A stretch of DNA of 64,000 bases from an uncultured Maricaulis sp. (GTDB lineage: Bacteria; Pseudomonadota; Alphaproteobacteria; Caulobacterales; Maricaulaceae), in NCBI RefSeq assembly GCF_947259345.1, contig NZ_CAMYLS010000020.1, forward strand, positions 62,001 through 126,000, written 5' to 3'. Below the pieces are notes generated by a model that saw nothing but the letters and a program-made list of their open reading frames with translations, made no database searches and was not told the DNA's origin. Shown here one piece after another: positions 17,901 through 26,732 of this stretch; within the stretch, counting starts at the first letter, position 1, and every line of letters starts with the position of its first letter. Made by a program: the position numbers and the translations under genes.

Positions 17901-19854
17901 CAATGGCGAGCTGCGTCTGATGGCCGTGGCCTGGAGCGCGACCGGCGTCGGCGGTGAAAGCCGGCCGCTGACCGTACGCGATGATGTGCCCGCCGAGCTG
18001 ATCCTGCCGCGCTTCCTCGCCCCGGGGGATGTCTCGACCGCGACGCTGACCATCGACAATGTCGACGGCGCCGCCGGGACGTACGAAGCCAGTATCAATG
18101 CTGAGGGACCGGTCATGGCCGCGATTTCCGACTCGGTGGAGCTGGCCAGTGGCGAGCGTGTCGACCGACGCTATCCGTTGCGCGGAGAGGATGCCGGTAT
18201 CGGTTCTGTCGGTCTGGCAGTTGCCGGACCCGATGCATTCACCGCAGCGCGCAGTTACCCGATTGAAGTGAGGACGGCCTGGCTGCCCTCATCGACCGTC
18301 AATCGTGGCCGCCTGCTGCCCGGGGAAAGCTGGACCTTGAGCGCTGAGGCGCTGGCGTCCTACCTGCCGGGCAATTCCGCTGTGACGCTCAGCTTCTCGC
18401 CAACGCCGCTTGACGAGGCGGCGCTGCTGGGTTCGCTCTCGCGCTACCCTTATGGCTGCACCGAGCAGATCACCAGTCGGGCCATGCCGCTCCTGATGGC
18501 CGATCCACTGGCGCGGGCCGCGGCTGTCGACGGTGTCGATGGCAGCCGCGCGATTATCCAGGAGGCGATTGCGACCTTGCTCAATCGCCAGGCCAATGAC
18601 GGCGCAATCGGGATGTGGCGGATCGGCGATCGCGATGCGCGGTCCTGGGTCGGCGCCTATGCGGTGGATTTCCTGTCGCGCGCCCAGGAGGCGGGCTACA
18701 CAGTCCCCGATGCTGCGCTGGAGCGTGCCTATGGCGTCCTTGAACACATCGCCGCCCAGGAAGCCTGGCGCGCGAGTGGCTATTCGACGCGCATTTATAG
18801 CTGGCGCGGCCAGACCGACACGGCCGAGCGTCTGTCGGACCGAAGTGCGGCCTATGCGCTCTATGTGCTGGCCCGGGCCGGGCGGGTAGATCGCTCGCGC
18901 CTGCGCTACATGCATGATGAGCGTCTGGACCAGATTCAAAGCCCCCTGGCCCGCGCCCAACTCGGTACCGCCCTCTATCTGATCGGTGACCGGGCTCGTT
19001 CGCGCAGCGCCTTCGACGCAGCCGAAGCGGCGCTGGGCTATGAAAATCCGGGCGACTGGTACCAGACCACTCGCCGGGACCTGGCCGGCGTCGTGGCCTA
19101 TGCCGCCGAGGCGGGTGAAACGGAGCGCGTCGCGCGCCTCGCCGAGCGCATTGTCTCGGACCTGCCGGAGCCGGCGCGTCTGTCGACGCAGGAAAAAGCC
19201 TTCCTCTTGATGGCCGCGCAGGGTCTGTCCGGCGGCGCTGAAGCCCTGTCCATTGACGGACCGCTAAGCAGCCCGGAAGGCACGCGCCCTGTGTTCGAGG
19301 TGACACCGGACATGCTGGACACTCCGCTGACCTTTACCGCCTCGGGAGACGGCCCGGTCTGGGTGACTCAGCTCGCCCATGGCGAAACTCGTGAAGCGCC
19401 CGCCGAGGCGTCCGAAGGCCTGTCCGTGCAAAAGCGTGTTCTGGGTCTCGATGGCCGCGCGGTCGACTTGGAAGCCCTGGTCCAGGGTGATCGCCTGATG
19501 GTGGACATCACGGTCATGCCGCACGAACAGCGCCTGATCCCGGCCATCCTGGTGGACTTGCTGCCACCGGGCTTCGAGATCGAGGCCGAAATCACCTCCC
19601 GCGATGCCGGTCCGCGCGGACCCTATCGCTGGCTTGGGGACGTCTTCACCCCGTCCATGAGCGAGGTTCGTGATGATCGTTATGCGGCGGCACTTGATCT
19701 GACCAATGCCCGGCCGCGCCGCTTGGCTTATATCGTCCGGGCCGTGACGCCGGGCGAGTACACGCTTCCGGGCGTGGCGGTGGAAGACATGTATCGCCAT
19801 GACGTGTTCGCGCGCTCGGAGACCCGCCGTATCGTGATCGCGCCGCGCGACTGA
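14989..19854 (+). CDS. alpha-2-macroglobulin family lipoprotein (YfhM-like)
   Basis: A 1621-residue protein with an N-terminal signal ending in a lipobox-like LAVTAC, so it is likely a lipoprotein. It shows MG-type domains, then a bait-like middle, and a thioester motif GCTEQ (Cys at about residue 1157) followed by an alpha/alpha toroid complement-like domain. Bacterial A2Ms covalently trap proteases in the periplasm. The direct neighbour is pbpC (2-bp gap), the classical partner, which suggests protection after cell-wall damage. GGGAGAGG lies directly before the ATG at 14989; the ATG at 14992 is equally likely. Confidence 0.93.
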   Translation: MMAKWSAKWLAGALALAVTACSGGSPDEAAGPELASREAEAPRAEAETPSRFAFLRYSVEVDGDAPRLCLGFTQPLDPAADYSPYVAVSPDRPIALDADGQTLCVGGLGFGEDQTLTLRAGLPAANGDGLLVDENVIVDFGDRPAYVGIAGDGVILPRLDADGLAIETVNVDSVDVTLRRINDRALAFRSITSGANIAAGDYYWSGQDEDPDAVGEIIWRGEMDTGGLLNTPVTTVFPLAETIGTLTPGAYHITVVDAAEADNDARQPARANRWLVITDLALTAYRGADGVDFMVRSLQTARPVEGVRVELIARSNEVLASVVTDASGRARFDGPLTRGEGAMAPRLLTAYGPDNDFAVLDFQRNPVDLSGLDTAGRQRPDGADGYLYLDRGIYRPGETVHISALVRDIEARAISDRPVELTVFGPNGIESANVRFPNAAAAGGVSWSWDVPRTAARGEWRIVAEMDGYGRVGQVRFSVEDFVPQRVGLELDADDETPVRAGETRDINARVRFLYGAPGAGLVVEGRVRVETDPAPFPDQADFRFGRPDEPFREFTRDLADTVADGAGRAVQTIDLGDAGSDASQPLRLRAVISAIEPGGRPVADDVRIPYRPADLYLGLRPQFDGRAQRNSETAIDVVALGADGAALETSLDWQLVRIDWNYDWYRVDNGRWQWRRTREVVPIEQGVISTGADGLAEIGIRALDWGSYRLVVEAVDADQSASTDFWVGWGANAEEGSEAPDRIALSIPDEPTAVGDTVTLSLLPPYAGEAEIVIASDRVIETRSLTIPESGTEISFRVSEEWGAGAYAMVSLFTPRHPVDQPAPRRAVGVAYLPVDTGERTFDIALDAPERIEPRQSFDLGVALEGPLRGGAWVTVAAVDEGILALTRFASPDPVDWFFGQSALDVDLYDDYGRLLDPNQGAAAAVRSGGDQIGGAGLTVVPTQTVALFSGPVEVDRNGRATIALEIPDFNGELRLMAVAWSATGVGGESRPLTVRDDVPAELILPRFLAPGDVSTATLTIDNVDGAAGTYEASINAEGPVMAAISDSVELASGERVDRRYPLRGEDAGIGSVGLAVAGPDAFTAARSYPIEVRTAWLPSSTVNRGRLLPGESWTLSAEALASYLPGNSAVTLSFSPTPLDEAALLGSLSRYPYGCTEQITSRAMPLLMADPLARAAAVDGVDGSRAIIQEAIATLLNRQANDGAIGMWRIGDRDARSWVGAYAVDFLSRAQEAGYTVPDAALERAYGVLEHIAAQEAWRASGYSTRIYSWRGQTDTAERLSDRSAAYALYVLARAGRVDRSRLRYMHDERLDQIQSPLARAQLGTALYLIGDRARSRSAFDAAEAALGYENPGDWYQTTRRDLAGVVAYAAEAGETERVARLAERIVSDLPEPARLSTQEKAFLLMAAQGLSGGAEALSIDGPLSSPEGTRPVFEVTPDMLDTPLTFTASGDGPVWVTQLAHGETREAPAEASEGLSVQKRVLGLDGRAVDLEALVQGDRLMVDITVMPHEQRLIPAILVDLLPPGFEIEAEITSRDAGPRGPYRWLGDVFTPSMSEVRDDRYAAALDLTNARPRRLAYIVRAVTPGEYTLPGVAVEDMYRHDVFARSETRRIVIAPRD

Positions 19855-19856
19855 TC

Positions 19857-21917
19857 ATGTTCGGTCTGGGGCGGGCATACTGGATCATCCTGGGCACGCT
19901 CGGCAGCTTTGTCGGGCTACTCGCGCTCGACCGGGCGCTGCCACCGCCCTTGCCGTCGGCGGACGCGGTATCGGAGGCCGTGCGGGACCGGAATGGCGAG
20001 ATTTTGCGGGCATTTCCCGTGGAGGAGGGGCGCTGGCGGCTGGCCGCCGATCTCGATCGGATCGACCCGGACTTCGTCGAGGCCTTGTTGGCATACGAGG
20101 ATGAGCGCTTCGAGGCGCATTGGGGCGTCGACCTGCCGGCCTTGGTCCGGGCCAGTCGGGACAGTCTGGCTGCCGGCCGCATTGTGTCGGGCGGATCAAC
20201 TATCACCATGCAGCTTGCCCGCCTGATAGAGCCGCGCGAGCGGACCTTCGGCGCGAAGCTGATCCAGATGGCGCGAGCGCTGCAGCTGGAATTGCGCCTG
20301 AGCAAGACCGAGATCCTCGAACTCTATCTCACCCTGGCGCCCTATGGCGGTAATCTGGAAGGGGTGAGGGCGGCCAGCTGGGCCTATTTCGGCCGCGAGC
20401 CCGATGACCTCACCATCGACCAGATCGCCATGTTGATCGCTTTGCCGCAATCGCCGGAAGCGCGACGTCCCGACCGGCAACCCGAGAGGGCGATCCGCGC
20501 GCGCGGACGGGTGCTTGAGCGCCTGGCCCGCGTCGGTCTGGCCTCGGCGCAGGCGGCGGCTGATGCGGCCGGTGATCCGGCACCGACCCGCCGCGCTTTT
20601 CCGGCCGATGCCTGGCACGCTGCCGACGCTGTTCGGCGCGAGAGCACGGGCGAGCGCGAACCGGTTTCCTCCTTGGATCGTTCGCTCCAGCTCATGCTGC
20701 AGGACAGTCTCGCGGCCGAACTGGCCGGTACTGATGAGACCGTCCAGTTCGCGGCCATGATTATTGAAACCGAGTCTCGTGCTGTGCGTGCCCTGGCCGG
20801 GTCAGCCAGCCGGGCGCGACCGGGGGGCTGGATCGATCTGACCGACCGGCCGCGCTCTCCCGGATCGACCCTGAAGCCCTTTATCTACGGCATGGCCTTC
20901 GATGACGGCCTGGCCGCGCCGGGCACCCGGATCGCCGACCTGCCGCGCCGCTTTGCGGGCTATCAACCGGACAATTTCGACCGCAGTTTCCGCGGCGATG
21001 TGACCATCGCCGAGGCGCTTCAGCATTCACTCAATATCCCGGCCGTGACCACGTTGGACGGGGTCGGCGCGCGTCGCTTCAATGCTGCGCTGGGCTTTGC
21101 CGGTGCCAATCCCCTGCGCCCGCGACAGGCTGGTCAGGATGATGGTCTGGCTGTGGCGCTGGGCGGAGCGGGTTTGACCCTGCGCCAGATCGGTGTGCTC
21201 TATTCCGCCTTGGGCGATGGCGGTGAAGCCCGGCCGCTGGTTTGGCATGAGGCCGCGCTGGACGATACCGACCCGGTCGGAAGCTTCCGTCTCCTGTCGG
21301 CGGAGTCGGCGGATGAGATCTTGCGCGTCTTGCGCCGGGCACCGCATCCGGGCGGACGCATGCCGGCGCTTCTGGCCCGCGGTGCGCCCGACATCGCCTT
21401 CAAGACGGGGACGTCTTACGGGTTTCGCGATGCCTGGGCGGCCGGCGTTGTCGGTGGTTACACCTTGGTCGTTTGGTCTGGACGGGCCGATGGTGCGCCG
21501 CGTGAGGGGGTGACCGGTCGCGCGGCTGCGCTGCCGGTTCTTTTCCGTCTCGCAGATGGTGTCAGCCAATTGGCGCCGCGGGGCGATATGGGGGGCGACC
21601 GCCTGACCGAGCCGCCGGAGGACACACCGCAAACACTGGCCGATTATCGCACCGAGGCCGCGCCGCACATCCTCTTTCCGCCGGACGGCGCCGAAGTCTG
21701 GTCCGATCGTGCCGGACGCGGTTTCATTCTTGCGGCCCAGGCACCGGGCCCTGTCCGCTGGTTCGCGGATGGCCAGGCGGTTTCGGAAAACGTGCTGGGC
21801 GAACCGGTCTGGGTGCCACCGGGCCCGGGCTTCTACGCCGTCAGTGCGGTCGATGAGCAAGGCCGTACAAGCCGTGTCCGGGTGCGTGTGCGCGGGGCCG
21901 GGCGGGGCGCCAATTAG
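19857..21917 (+). CDS. pbpC: penicillin-binding protein 1C (bifunctional)
   Basis: A 686-residue peptidoglycan synthase. There is an N-terminal membrane anchor, then a glycosyltransferase (GT51) domain with the EDERFEAHWGVD and GGSTITMQLAR motifs, a transpeptidase with SPGSTLKPFIYG (active-site serine near residue 333) and KTGTSYGFRDAW, and a C-terminal BiPBP_C domain (about residues 590-680). This layout is diagnostic of PBP1C. It sits 2 bp after the A2M gene, and the two are probably co-transcribed and act together at the cell wall. Confidence 0.93.
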   Translation: MFGLGRAYWIILGTLGSFVGLLALDRALPPPLPSADAVSEAVRDRNGEILRAFPVEEGRWRLAADLDRIDPDFVEALLAYEDERFEAHWGVDLPALVRASRDSLAAGRIVSGGSTITMQLARLIEPRERTFGAKLIQMARALQLELRLSKTEILELYLTLAPYGGNLEGVRAASWAYFGREPDDLTIDQIAMLIALPQSPEARRPDRQPERAIRARGRVLERLARVGLASAQAAADAAGDPAPTRRAFPADAWHAADAVRRESTGEREPVSSLDRSLQLMLQDSLAAELAGTDETVQFAAMIIETESRAVRALAGSASRARPGGWIDLTDRPRSPGSTLKPFIYGMAFDDGLAAPGTRIADLPRRFAGYQPDNFDRSFRGDVTIAEALQHSLNIPAVTTLDGVGARRFNAALGFAGANPLRPRQAGQDDGLAVALGGAGLTLRQIGVLYSALGDGGEARPLVWHEAALDDTDPVGSFRLLSAESADEILRVLRRAPHPGGRMPALLARGAPDIAFKTGTSYGFRDAWAAGVVGGYTLVVWSGRADGAPREGVTGRAAALPVLFRLADGVSQLAPRGDMGGDRLTEPPEDTPQTLADYRTEAAPHILFPPDGAEVWSDRAGRGFILAAQAPGPVRWFADGQAVSENVLGEPVWVPPGPGFYAVSAVDEQGRTSRVRVRVRGAGRGAN

Positions 21918-22011
21918 CCACCCTTTGAGCGCACGCGCTTGTGATTGATGTGTGTGCGGACAAACCTCCGGCAAATGCCTAGTGTGGCAGCCTGAGGAGG
22001 CGCGATTTTCA

Positions 22012-22533
22012 ATGCTGACAACACTTGTCCTGTCGCTTGCGGTGACATTCGGGCTGGGGGGTGAAGGCGAGGAGATGGTGGTCGGGGCGAGTACCGACTT
22101 CCACGCCAGTCTGATTGCCCTGCCCGGGCATGATTTCTCCGGCTTGCAGATCGCCATGCGCCGCTCTCGTCCCTGCCAGGTGCGAGCCTTTTTCCACGGC
22201 GCGCCGCCGCGGGCGGCCCAGTTTTGCGCCGGCCGGGTAACACAGCGGCATGTCGAGGATGCCGGTCGCGCCATCCTGGCAACCGGCCAGCGCGTGAATG
22301 GCATTGCGGCTTGCCTGACCGATGATGAACGCATCGGAGCGGTGCGCCTGTATACGTTCTCGGGCGAAGCAGTGACCGCCCGGGTCAGCGAGTGTGTCAC
22401 CGAATTTCGCACGGTCTGGTGCCAGCGTGGCTGGACGGTGCAGGGCCTGCAACTCTATTTCGACCGCCCCGCCGGCGGCCTGGCCCATGGCGGCCTTGTC
22501 GGTTTGCGGCCGCTCTGCGTCGACTCCGCCTGA
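22012..22533 (+). CDS. hypothetical secreted cysteine-rich protein
   Basis: A 173-residue protein I do not recognise. It opens with a short hydrophobic signal (LTTLVLSLAVTFGLG) and, after processing, has six cysteines (in RPCQ, FCAGR, AACLT, SECVT, WCQRG, LCVDS), compatible with disulfides in the periplasm. GAGGAGG lies at 21994-22000. It follows pbpC by 94 bp on the same strand, with a TAGTGT -10-like element at 21980-21985, so it may have its own promoter. No domain assignment is offered. Confidence 0.7.
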   Translation: MLTTLVLSLAVTFGLGGEGEEMVVGASTDFHASLIALPGHDFSGLQIAMRRSRPCQVRAFFHGAPPRAAQFCAGRVTQRHVEDAGRAILATGQRVNGIAACLTDDERIGAVRLYTFSGEAVTARVSECVTEFRTVWCQRGWTVQGLQLYFDRPAGGLAHGGLVGLRPLCVDSA

Positions 22534-22601
22534 AAACCGCGCTTGCCAGACCGACAAGGGCGCGGAACTCTGCTGTCACAACAGATGGGGGAGCAATCAT
22601 C

Positions 22602-23666
22602 ATGTTTCGAGTCCTGGTTTCAGCCGCCACCCTGGCGGTGTCGTCCTTTGGTATGGCAGAGGCGCAAGAATTCAATGACGGATCATGGGCGCTGGTGATC
22701 CATGGGGGTGCCGGCGTCATCGAGCGTGGCGCCATGACGCCGGAGCGCGAAGCTGAGTATCGTGCCGCCATGGCCGCCGCGCTTGAGCGTGGTGAGGCCA
22801 TCCTGAATGCAAATGGAAGCGCGCTGGATGCGATCGAGGCGGTGATCCACGGCATGGAGGATGATCCGCTCTTCAATTCCGGTCGCGGCGCAGTCTTCAC
22901 GGCGGCCGGGCGCAATGAGCTCGACGCCTCGATCATGGATGGCGCCACGTTGAATGCCGGCGCCGTTGCTGGCGTGACCCAGGTCCGTCATCCGATCTCC
23001 CTGGCCCGCGAGGTGATGGACAATTCCCGCCATGTCATGTTGCAGGGCGAGGGCGCCGAGACCTTTGCCCGCGAGCAGGGCCTCGAGATTGTGCCGCCTG
23101 CCTTCTTCTTCACCGAGCGTCGCTGGGCCGCCATGGAGCGCACCCTGATTTCGCTCGGTCTGGATATTCCCCCGCGCCCGGACGGCGCGCCGGAACCGAC
23201 CGAAATTGATCATGGCGAACTGGACCGCGACGCGCGGGAACATCGCTTCGGGACGGTCGGCGTGGTCGCACTCGACCGGGCGGGCAATATCGCTGCCGGG
23301 ACGTCGACCGGCGGCACAACCGCCAAGCGATGGGGCCGGGTCGGCGACAGCCCGATCATCGGCGCGGGCACCTATGCCAATAATGAGAGTTGTGGTGTTT
23401 CGGCGACCGGGACCGGCGAATTCTTCATCCGCCTGACCGTGGCCAGCCGGATCTGCGCCCTGGTCGAGATGCAGGGGCTGGACCTGCAGGCCGCGTCAGA
23501 TCAGGTCATCATGGATGAGCTGACTGCCATGGAAGGCGATGGCGGCATTGTCGCGCTGACCGCGTCCGGCGAGATCGCCTGGAGCTTCAACACGCCCGGC
23601 ATGTATCGCGCCCGCCTCAGCGAGGGTGGCGAACCGGTCGTGGCGATCTACGGAGACGAGGACTGA
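22602..23666 (+). CDS. isoaspartyl peptidase / L-asparaginase (Ntn hydrolase), exported
   Basis: A 354-residue precursor. Residues 1-22 form a signal peptide (cleavage after AEA), followed by an Ntn-hydrolase of the plant-type asparaginase family. The autoprocessing site is within HRFGTVGVVALD, with nucleophile Thr218 preceded by Gly. The alpha subunit has WALVIHGGAG near its start, and the beta subunit has GTSTGG. It hydrolyses isoaspartyl dipeptides or asparagine. The ATG at 22602 is favoured by the signal peptide and GGGGGAG just upstream. The stop overlaps the next gene (TGATG). Confidence 0.9.
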   Translation: MFRVLVSAATLAVSSFGMAEAQEFNDGSWALVIHGGAGVIERGAMTPEREAEYRAAMAAALERGEAILNANGSALDAIEAVIHGMEDDPLFNSGRGAVFTAAGRNELDASIMDGATLNAGAVAGVTQVRHPISLAREVMDNSRHVMLQGEGAETFAREQGLEIVPPAFFFTERRWAAMERTLISLGLDIPPRPDGAPEPTEIDHGELDRDAREHRFGTVGVVALDRAGNIAAGTSTGGTTAKRWGRVGDSPIIGAGTYANNESCGVSATGTGEFFIRLTVASRICALVEMQGLDLQAASDQVIMDELTAMEGDGGIVALTASGEIAWSFNTPGMYRARLSEGGEPVVAIYGDED

Positions 23667-24319
23667 TGGCGGACTGGAATCTGGCGCCGCGGCAGACGGT
23701 CCATCATCTGTTCGCGACGCCGGTGATCGAGGTCTGGCCGGAGCGCGGCAAGGCCTGGCTGAAGCCGTTGCGGGATCGCGTCCTGGCGCGCCGGGCCGAA
23801 CATCCCGGCATCGCGCGCTCGAACATCAATGGCTGGCATTCCGACACACAGATGCTGGAATGGGGCGGGGACGCGGCGATCGAGTTGGCGCGCGAAACGA
23901 TGGCCATCTGTGCGCGCTATACCAGCGATGTGTCGGCCGCCCAAGGCCAGTCCCGCTACGAAATGGGCATGGAGATGTGGGCCAATGTCTCGCCGGCTGC
24001 GGCCTCCAACCAGATGCATTGCCATCCCGGCTCCTTCTGGTCGGCGAGCTTTTATGTCGACGACGGTGGTTGCACCGAAGACGGTTTTTTCGTGGCCCAG
24101 GATCCGCGCTTTCCGAGTATCCGGATGAATGCGCCCGACCTCGTCTACCAGGACGACAGCGGTGCCAAGCAGATGTCCCAGCACCGCATTCGCCCGGAGC
24201 CGGGCAAGCTGGTCATCTTTCCGTCCTGGATGATGCATTCGGTCCGCCCGCACAAGGGCCAGCGGGAGCGCATTTCCATCGCCATGAATGTCCTGGCCCT
24301 GCCGGTCGCGCCGAAATAG
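23666..24319 (+). CDS. TIGR02466-family putative 2OG-Fe(II) oxygenase
   Basis: A 217-residue protein resembling the TIGR02466 family, predicted double-stranded beta-helix 2-oxoglutarate/Fe(II) dioxygenases. The core reads MHCHPGSFWSASFYVDDGG, and later GKLVIFPSWMMHSVRPH, giving a plausible two-His metal site and the usual arginine further on. Substrate unknown; relatives are sometimes placed near phage genes, but none are here. It overlaps the asparaginase stop by one base (TGATG) and so is translationally coupled. It is convergent with a LysR gene. Confidence 0.75.
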   Translation: MADWNLAPRQTVHHLFATPVIEVWPERGKAWLKPLRDRVLARRAEHPGIARSNINGWHSDTQMLEWGGDAAIELARETMAICARYTSDVSAAQGQSRYEMGMEMWANVSPAAASNQMHCHPGSFWSASFYVDDGGCTEDGFFVAQDPRFPSIRMNAPDLVYQDDSGAKQMSQHRIRPEPGKLVIFPSWMMHSVRPHKGQRERISIAMNVLALPVAPK

Positions 24320-24325
24320 ACGCGA

Positions 24326-25234
24326 CTAGAGGATGGACGGCTCGCCGCGGCTGAAATAGGCCGCGTCGGCCTTCATCTGCGCGATGATATGGTCATAGGC
24401 GGCGCGGACCCGCGCGCTTTTTCGCACGGTCTCGTGGGCGACCACCCACAAATCCAGCGAGCTCTCGAAATCGGGCAGGATGCGCTCCAGAACCTCACTG
24501 CTGCGGGCGAGGCGGTGCGAGGTCACGCCGACACCGAACCCGGCCTCCAGGCCTTTGACATGACTGGCCGGGCTGTTCGACTTGAAAGAGACATGACGCG
24601 GCAGGACCGGCGCTCCGGACTCGGTCGCTGGCCAGCCGAAATAATCGCCGATCGACCAGCCAACGCCGGCATGATCGGCGAGGTCTTCCACACTCTCGGG
24701 GCGGCCGTGTGCGTCCAGATAGTTGCGCGAGGCATAGAGGCCGGCGCCAACCGTGGCGCCGCGGCGCCCGACCAGACTCTGCTGTGTTCCCGGGCCATTC
24801 CAGCGCAAGGCGATATCGGCTTCGCGATCGGCGAGATTGGCCGAGTTGTTCTTGATCGTGATGTCGATCCCGATGCCCGGATTGGCGACCTGGAAGGAGC
24901 CGAGGGCGCGTGGCAGCCAGTCGGCACCCAGTCCTTCAGACGCGGAGACCACAACCAGCCCGGCCAGCGACTGGTCCTGGGCCATGGCAGCGCGTTCAAT
25001 GGCCGAGGCCTCGTCGCGCATGCGGGCGGCGTGGGCGGTGACCTTCTGGCCCAGCGGAGTGAGGCGTGTCTGCCCCTGCTCGCGCTCGAACAGCGGTTCG
25101 CCGAAACGGGTCTCCAACGCCTGCAGGCGTCGTGTGACCGTGGGTTGGCTGACGCCGAGCTCATGGGCCGCGGCGGTCAGGCTGCCAGCCTCGGATACTG
25201 CGAGGCAGACGAGATAATCAGACCAGTCATCCAT
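24326..25234 (-). CDS. LysR-family transcriptional regulator
   Basis: A 302-residue LysR regulator. The HTH spans residues 5-62 (SLTAAAHELGVSQPTVTRRLQALE), followed by a periplasmic-binding-like effector domain. The start codon at 25234 (MDDWSDYL) follows the family pattern; the frame runs further upstream without an SD. It is divergent from the secreted TPR-like gene at 25340, with 105 bp between them, so that gene is a candidate target. It ends convergent with the oxygenase gene. Confidence 0.9.
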   Translation of the reverse strand: MDDWSDYLVCLAVSEAGSLTAAAHELGVSQPTVTRRLQALETRFGEPLFEREQGQTRLTPLGQKVTAHAARMRDEASAIERAAMAQDQSLAGLVVVSASEGLGADWLPRALGSFQVANPGIGIDITIKNNSANLADREADIALRWNGPGTQQSLVGRRGATVGAGLYASRNYLDAHGRPESVEDLADHAGVGWSIGDYFGWPATESGAPVLPRHVSFKSNSPASHVKGLEAGFGVGVTSHRLARSSEVLERILPDFESSLDLWVVAHETVRKSARVRAAYDHIIAQMKADAAYFSRGEPSIL

Positions 25235-25279
25235 ACGAATATGTATTCCGATGATCCTGATATCGTCAATTCCATTCAC

Positions 25280-25292
25280 AGAACTTCGTTCT
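25280..25292. promoter_or_regulatory. short inverted repeat in LysR/TPR intergenic region
   Basis: AGAAC-TTC-GTTCT is a perfect 5-bp dyad in the divergent region 25235-25339. It is a candidate regulator site, but short dyads occur often by chance. Confidence 0.2.
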
Positions 25293-25339
25293 AAATATAA
25301 ACATTGTTCACCGCATTGTTCATGACGGAGGGAGTGATC

Positions 25340-25807
25340 ATGCGCTCTATGTTTTTTGCGGCGGCCCTGGCGGCTGCCGTCTCACCCATGTCGTTCGCCC
25401 AATCCTGCGAGACCGATCCGAGTCTGGTCGGACACCGGACCGCCAATGGTGCTGTGCGGGCCCAGTACACGGCGGTTGAACGTGGTGAGTGGCACAATGT
25501 TGTCCATATCGGCGAAGGTCTCGTCGATACCGGCCTGTCGGCGCGCAACCGCACGGCGGCCTGGTCGAATCTGTGCGCCGGTTATGCGGCAACGGGTGAC
25601 GTCGAGGCGGCGATTGCCGCTTGCGATTCGGCCCTGGAATTGCGCGACACGGCGTGGCGCGCACTCAATAATCGCGGTGTGGCCCACTGGCTGGCCGGCA
25701 ATCAGGAGGCGGCCCTGGCCGACTTCCAGGCCGCCAACGCCGCTTCGTCCGGCGAGGACGAAGTCGAGGCCAATATCGCCATGGTGACGTGCACAACGGC
25801 AAGCTGA
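25340..25807 (+). CDS. secreted TPR-like repeat protein, hypothetical
   Basis: A 155-residue protein with a signal peptide (MRSMFFAAALAAAVSPMSFA) and helical repeats resembling TPRs: AWSNLCAGYAATGDVEAAIAACDSAL and ALNNRGVAHWLAGNQEAALADFQ. It probably mediates protein contacts in the periplasm; the partner is unknown. GGAGGGA precedes the ATG at 25340. It is divergent from a LysR-type regulator and followed by a strong terminator (25842-25874), so it is likely a monocistronic unit. Confidence 0.75.
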   Translation: MRSMFFAAALAAAVSPMSFAQSCETDPSLVGHRTANGAVRAQYTAVERGEWHNVVHIGEGLVDTGLSARNRTAAWSNLCAGYAATGDVEAAIAACDSALELRDTAWRALNNRGVAHWLAGNQEAALADFQAANAASSGEDEVEANIAMVTCTTAS

Positions 25808-25841
25808 TCCTCCCAGACTGGTAAGTCGCTGCACAGACTAG

Positions 25842-25874
25842 CGGCCGGGGCGTGTTCCGCCCCGGCCGTTTTTT
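25842..25874 (+). terminator. intrinsic terminator after the TPR-like gene
   Basis: A perfect 10-bp stem (25842-25851 with 25859-25868), loop GTGTTCC, followed by TTTTTT at 25869-25874. Confidence 0.9.
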
Positions 25875-25996
25875 CATGCCCGCTGCTCAGCCCGCACCGG
25901 CTGCGGGCGCAGGCTTCTAAATGGTTTCGATTGCAACTAGAAGGACGGGATGGATGTGACCGACCGGCGCGCGCCGGCCTGACGCAGGGGAAGGCC

Positions 25997-26626
25997 ATGA
26001 CGACCCAACCACCCAAGCCCTTACTCGACGGCTATCGCGCCTTCTGCCGCGATGCCTACAAAACCCAGCGCGCGCACTACGAGGAGCTGGCCAAGGGGCA
26101 AAGCCCGCATACGCTGATTATTGCGTGTTCGGACAGCCGCGTGGACCCGGCGGTGGTGTTCAATGCCCGGCCCGGTGATCTCTTTGTCGTCCGCAATGTC
26201 GCAAATCTCGTCCCGCCGATGGATGATGATGGCGGCCGCCATGGCGTTTCCGCCGCGATCGAATTTGCCGTCAGTGCACTCGGCGTCGACCATATCGTTG
26301 TCATGGGACACGGTCAGTGCGGTGGCGTCGCGGCCAGCGTGGCGGGCCTGGACACACTCTCGTTCAAATATCTTGGTCCCTGGCTGGAACCGCTCGAACC
26401 GGCGCGCGCTGAAGTTCATGCCACGCATGCAGACGGGGATAACGAGACCCTGTGTGACGCGCTCGAGCTCAATTCGATCCGCCATTCCGTTGACCGCCTG
26501 CACCAATTCCCCTTTGTCGAGCACGCGATTGAAGAGCGAGGTCTGCAATTGCACGGCGCTCGCTTCTCGATCCATGACGGCGTGCTGGAATGGATGGGGG
26601 AAGACGGCGCCTTCACACCGGTCTAG
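25997..26626 (+). CDS. beta-class carbonic anhydrase
   Basis: A 209-residue zinc enzyme interconverting CO2 and bicarbonate. The zinc ligands are predicted as Cys44 (in CSDSRVDP, with catalytic-dyad Asp46-Arg48), His105 and Cys108 (GHGQCGG). The length and PVVRNVAN-type motif (FVVRNVANLVPP) fit the beta class. AGGGGAAGG precedes the ATG at 25997. It supplies bicarbonate to carboxylases. It lies on its own between a terminator and the FAH-family gene. Confidence 0.93.
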   Translation: MTTQPPKPLLDGYRAFCRDAYKTQRAHYEELAKGQSPHTLIIACSDSRVDPAVVFNARPGDLFVVRNVANLVPPMDDDGGRHGVSAAIEFAVSALGVDHIVVMGHGQCGGVAASVAGLDTLSFKYLGPWLEPLEPARAEVHATHADGDNETLCDALELNSIRHSVDRLHQFPFVEHAIEERGLQLHGARFSIHDGVLEWMGEDGAFTPV

Positions 26627-26732
26627 ATTCGATGACTGACCTTGCCGGCGACCGATCTCGGTGCCGGCAAGCACCGCTTCCCAAAACCGGTCGAAACAGG
26701 CCGGATCCACTCCACAAACAGGGAATAACAGG

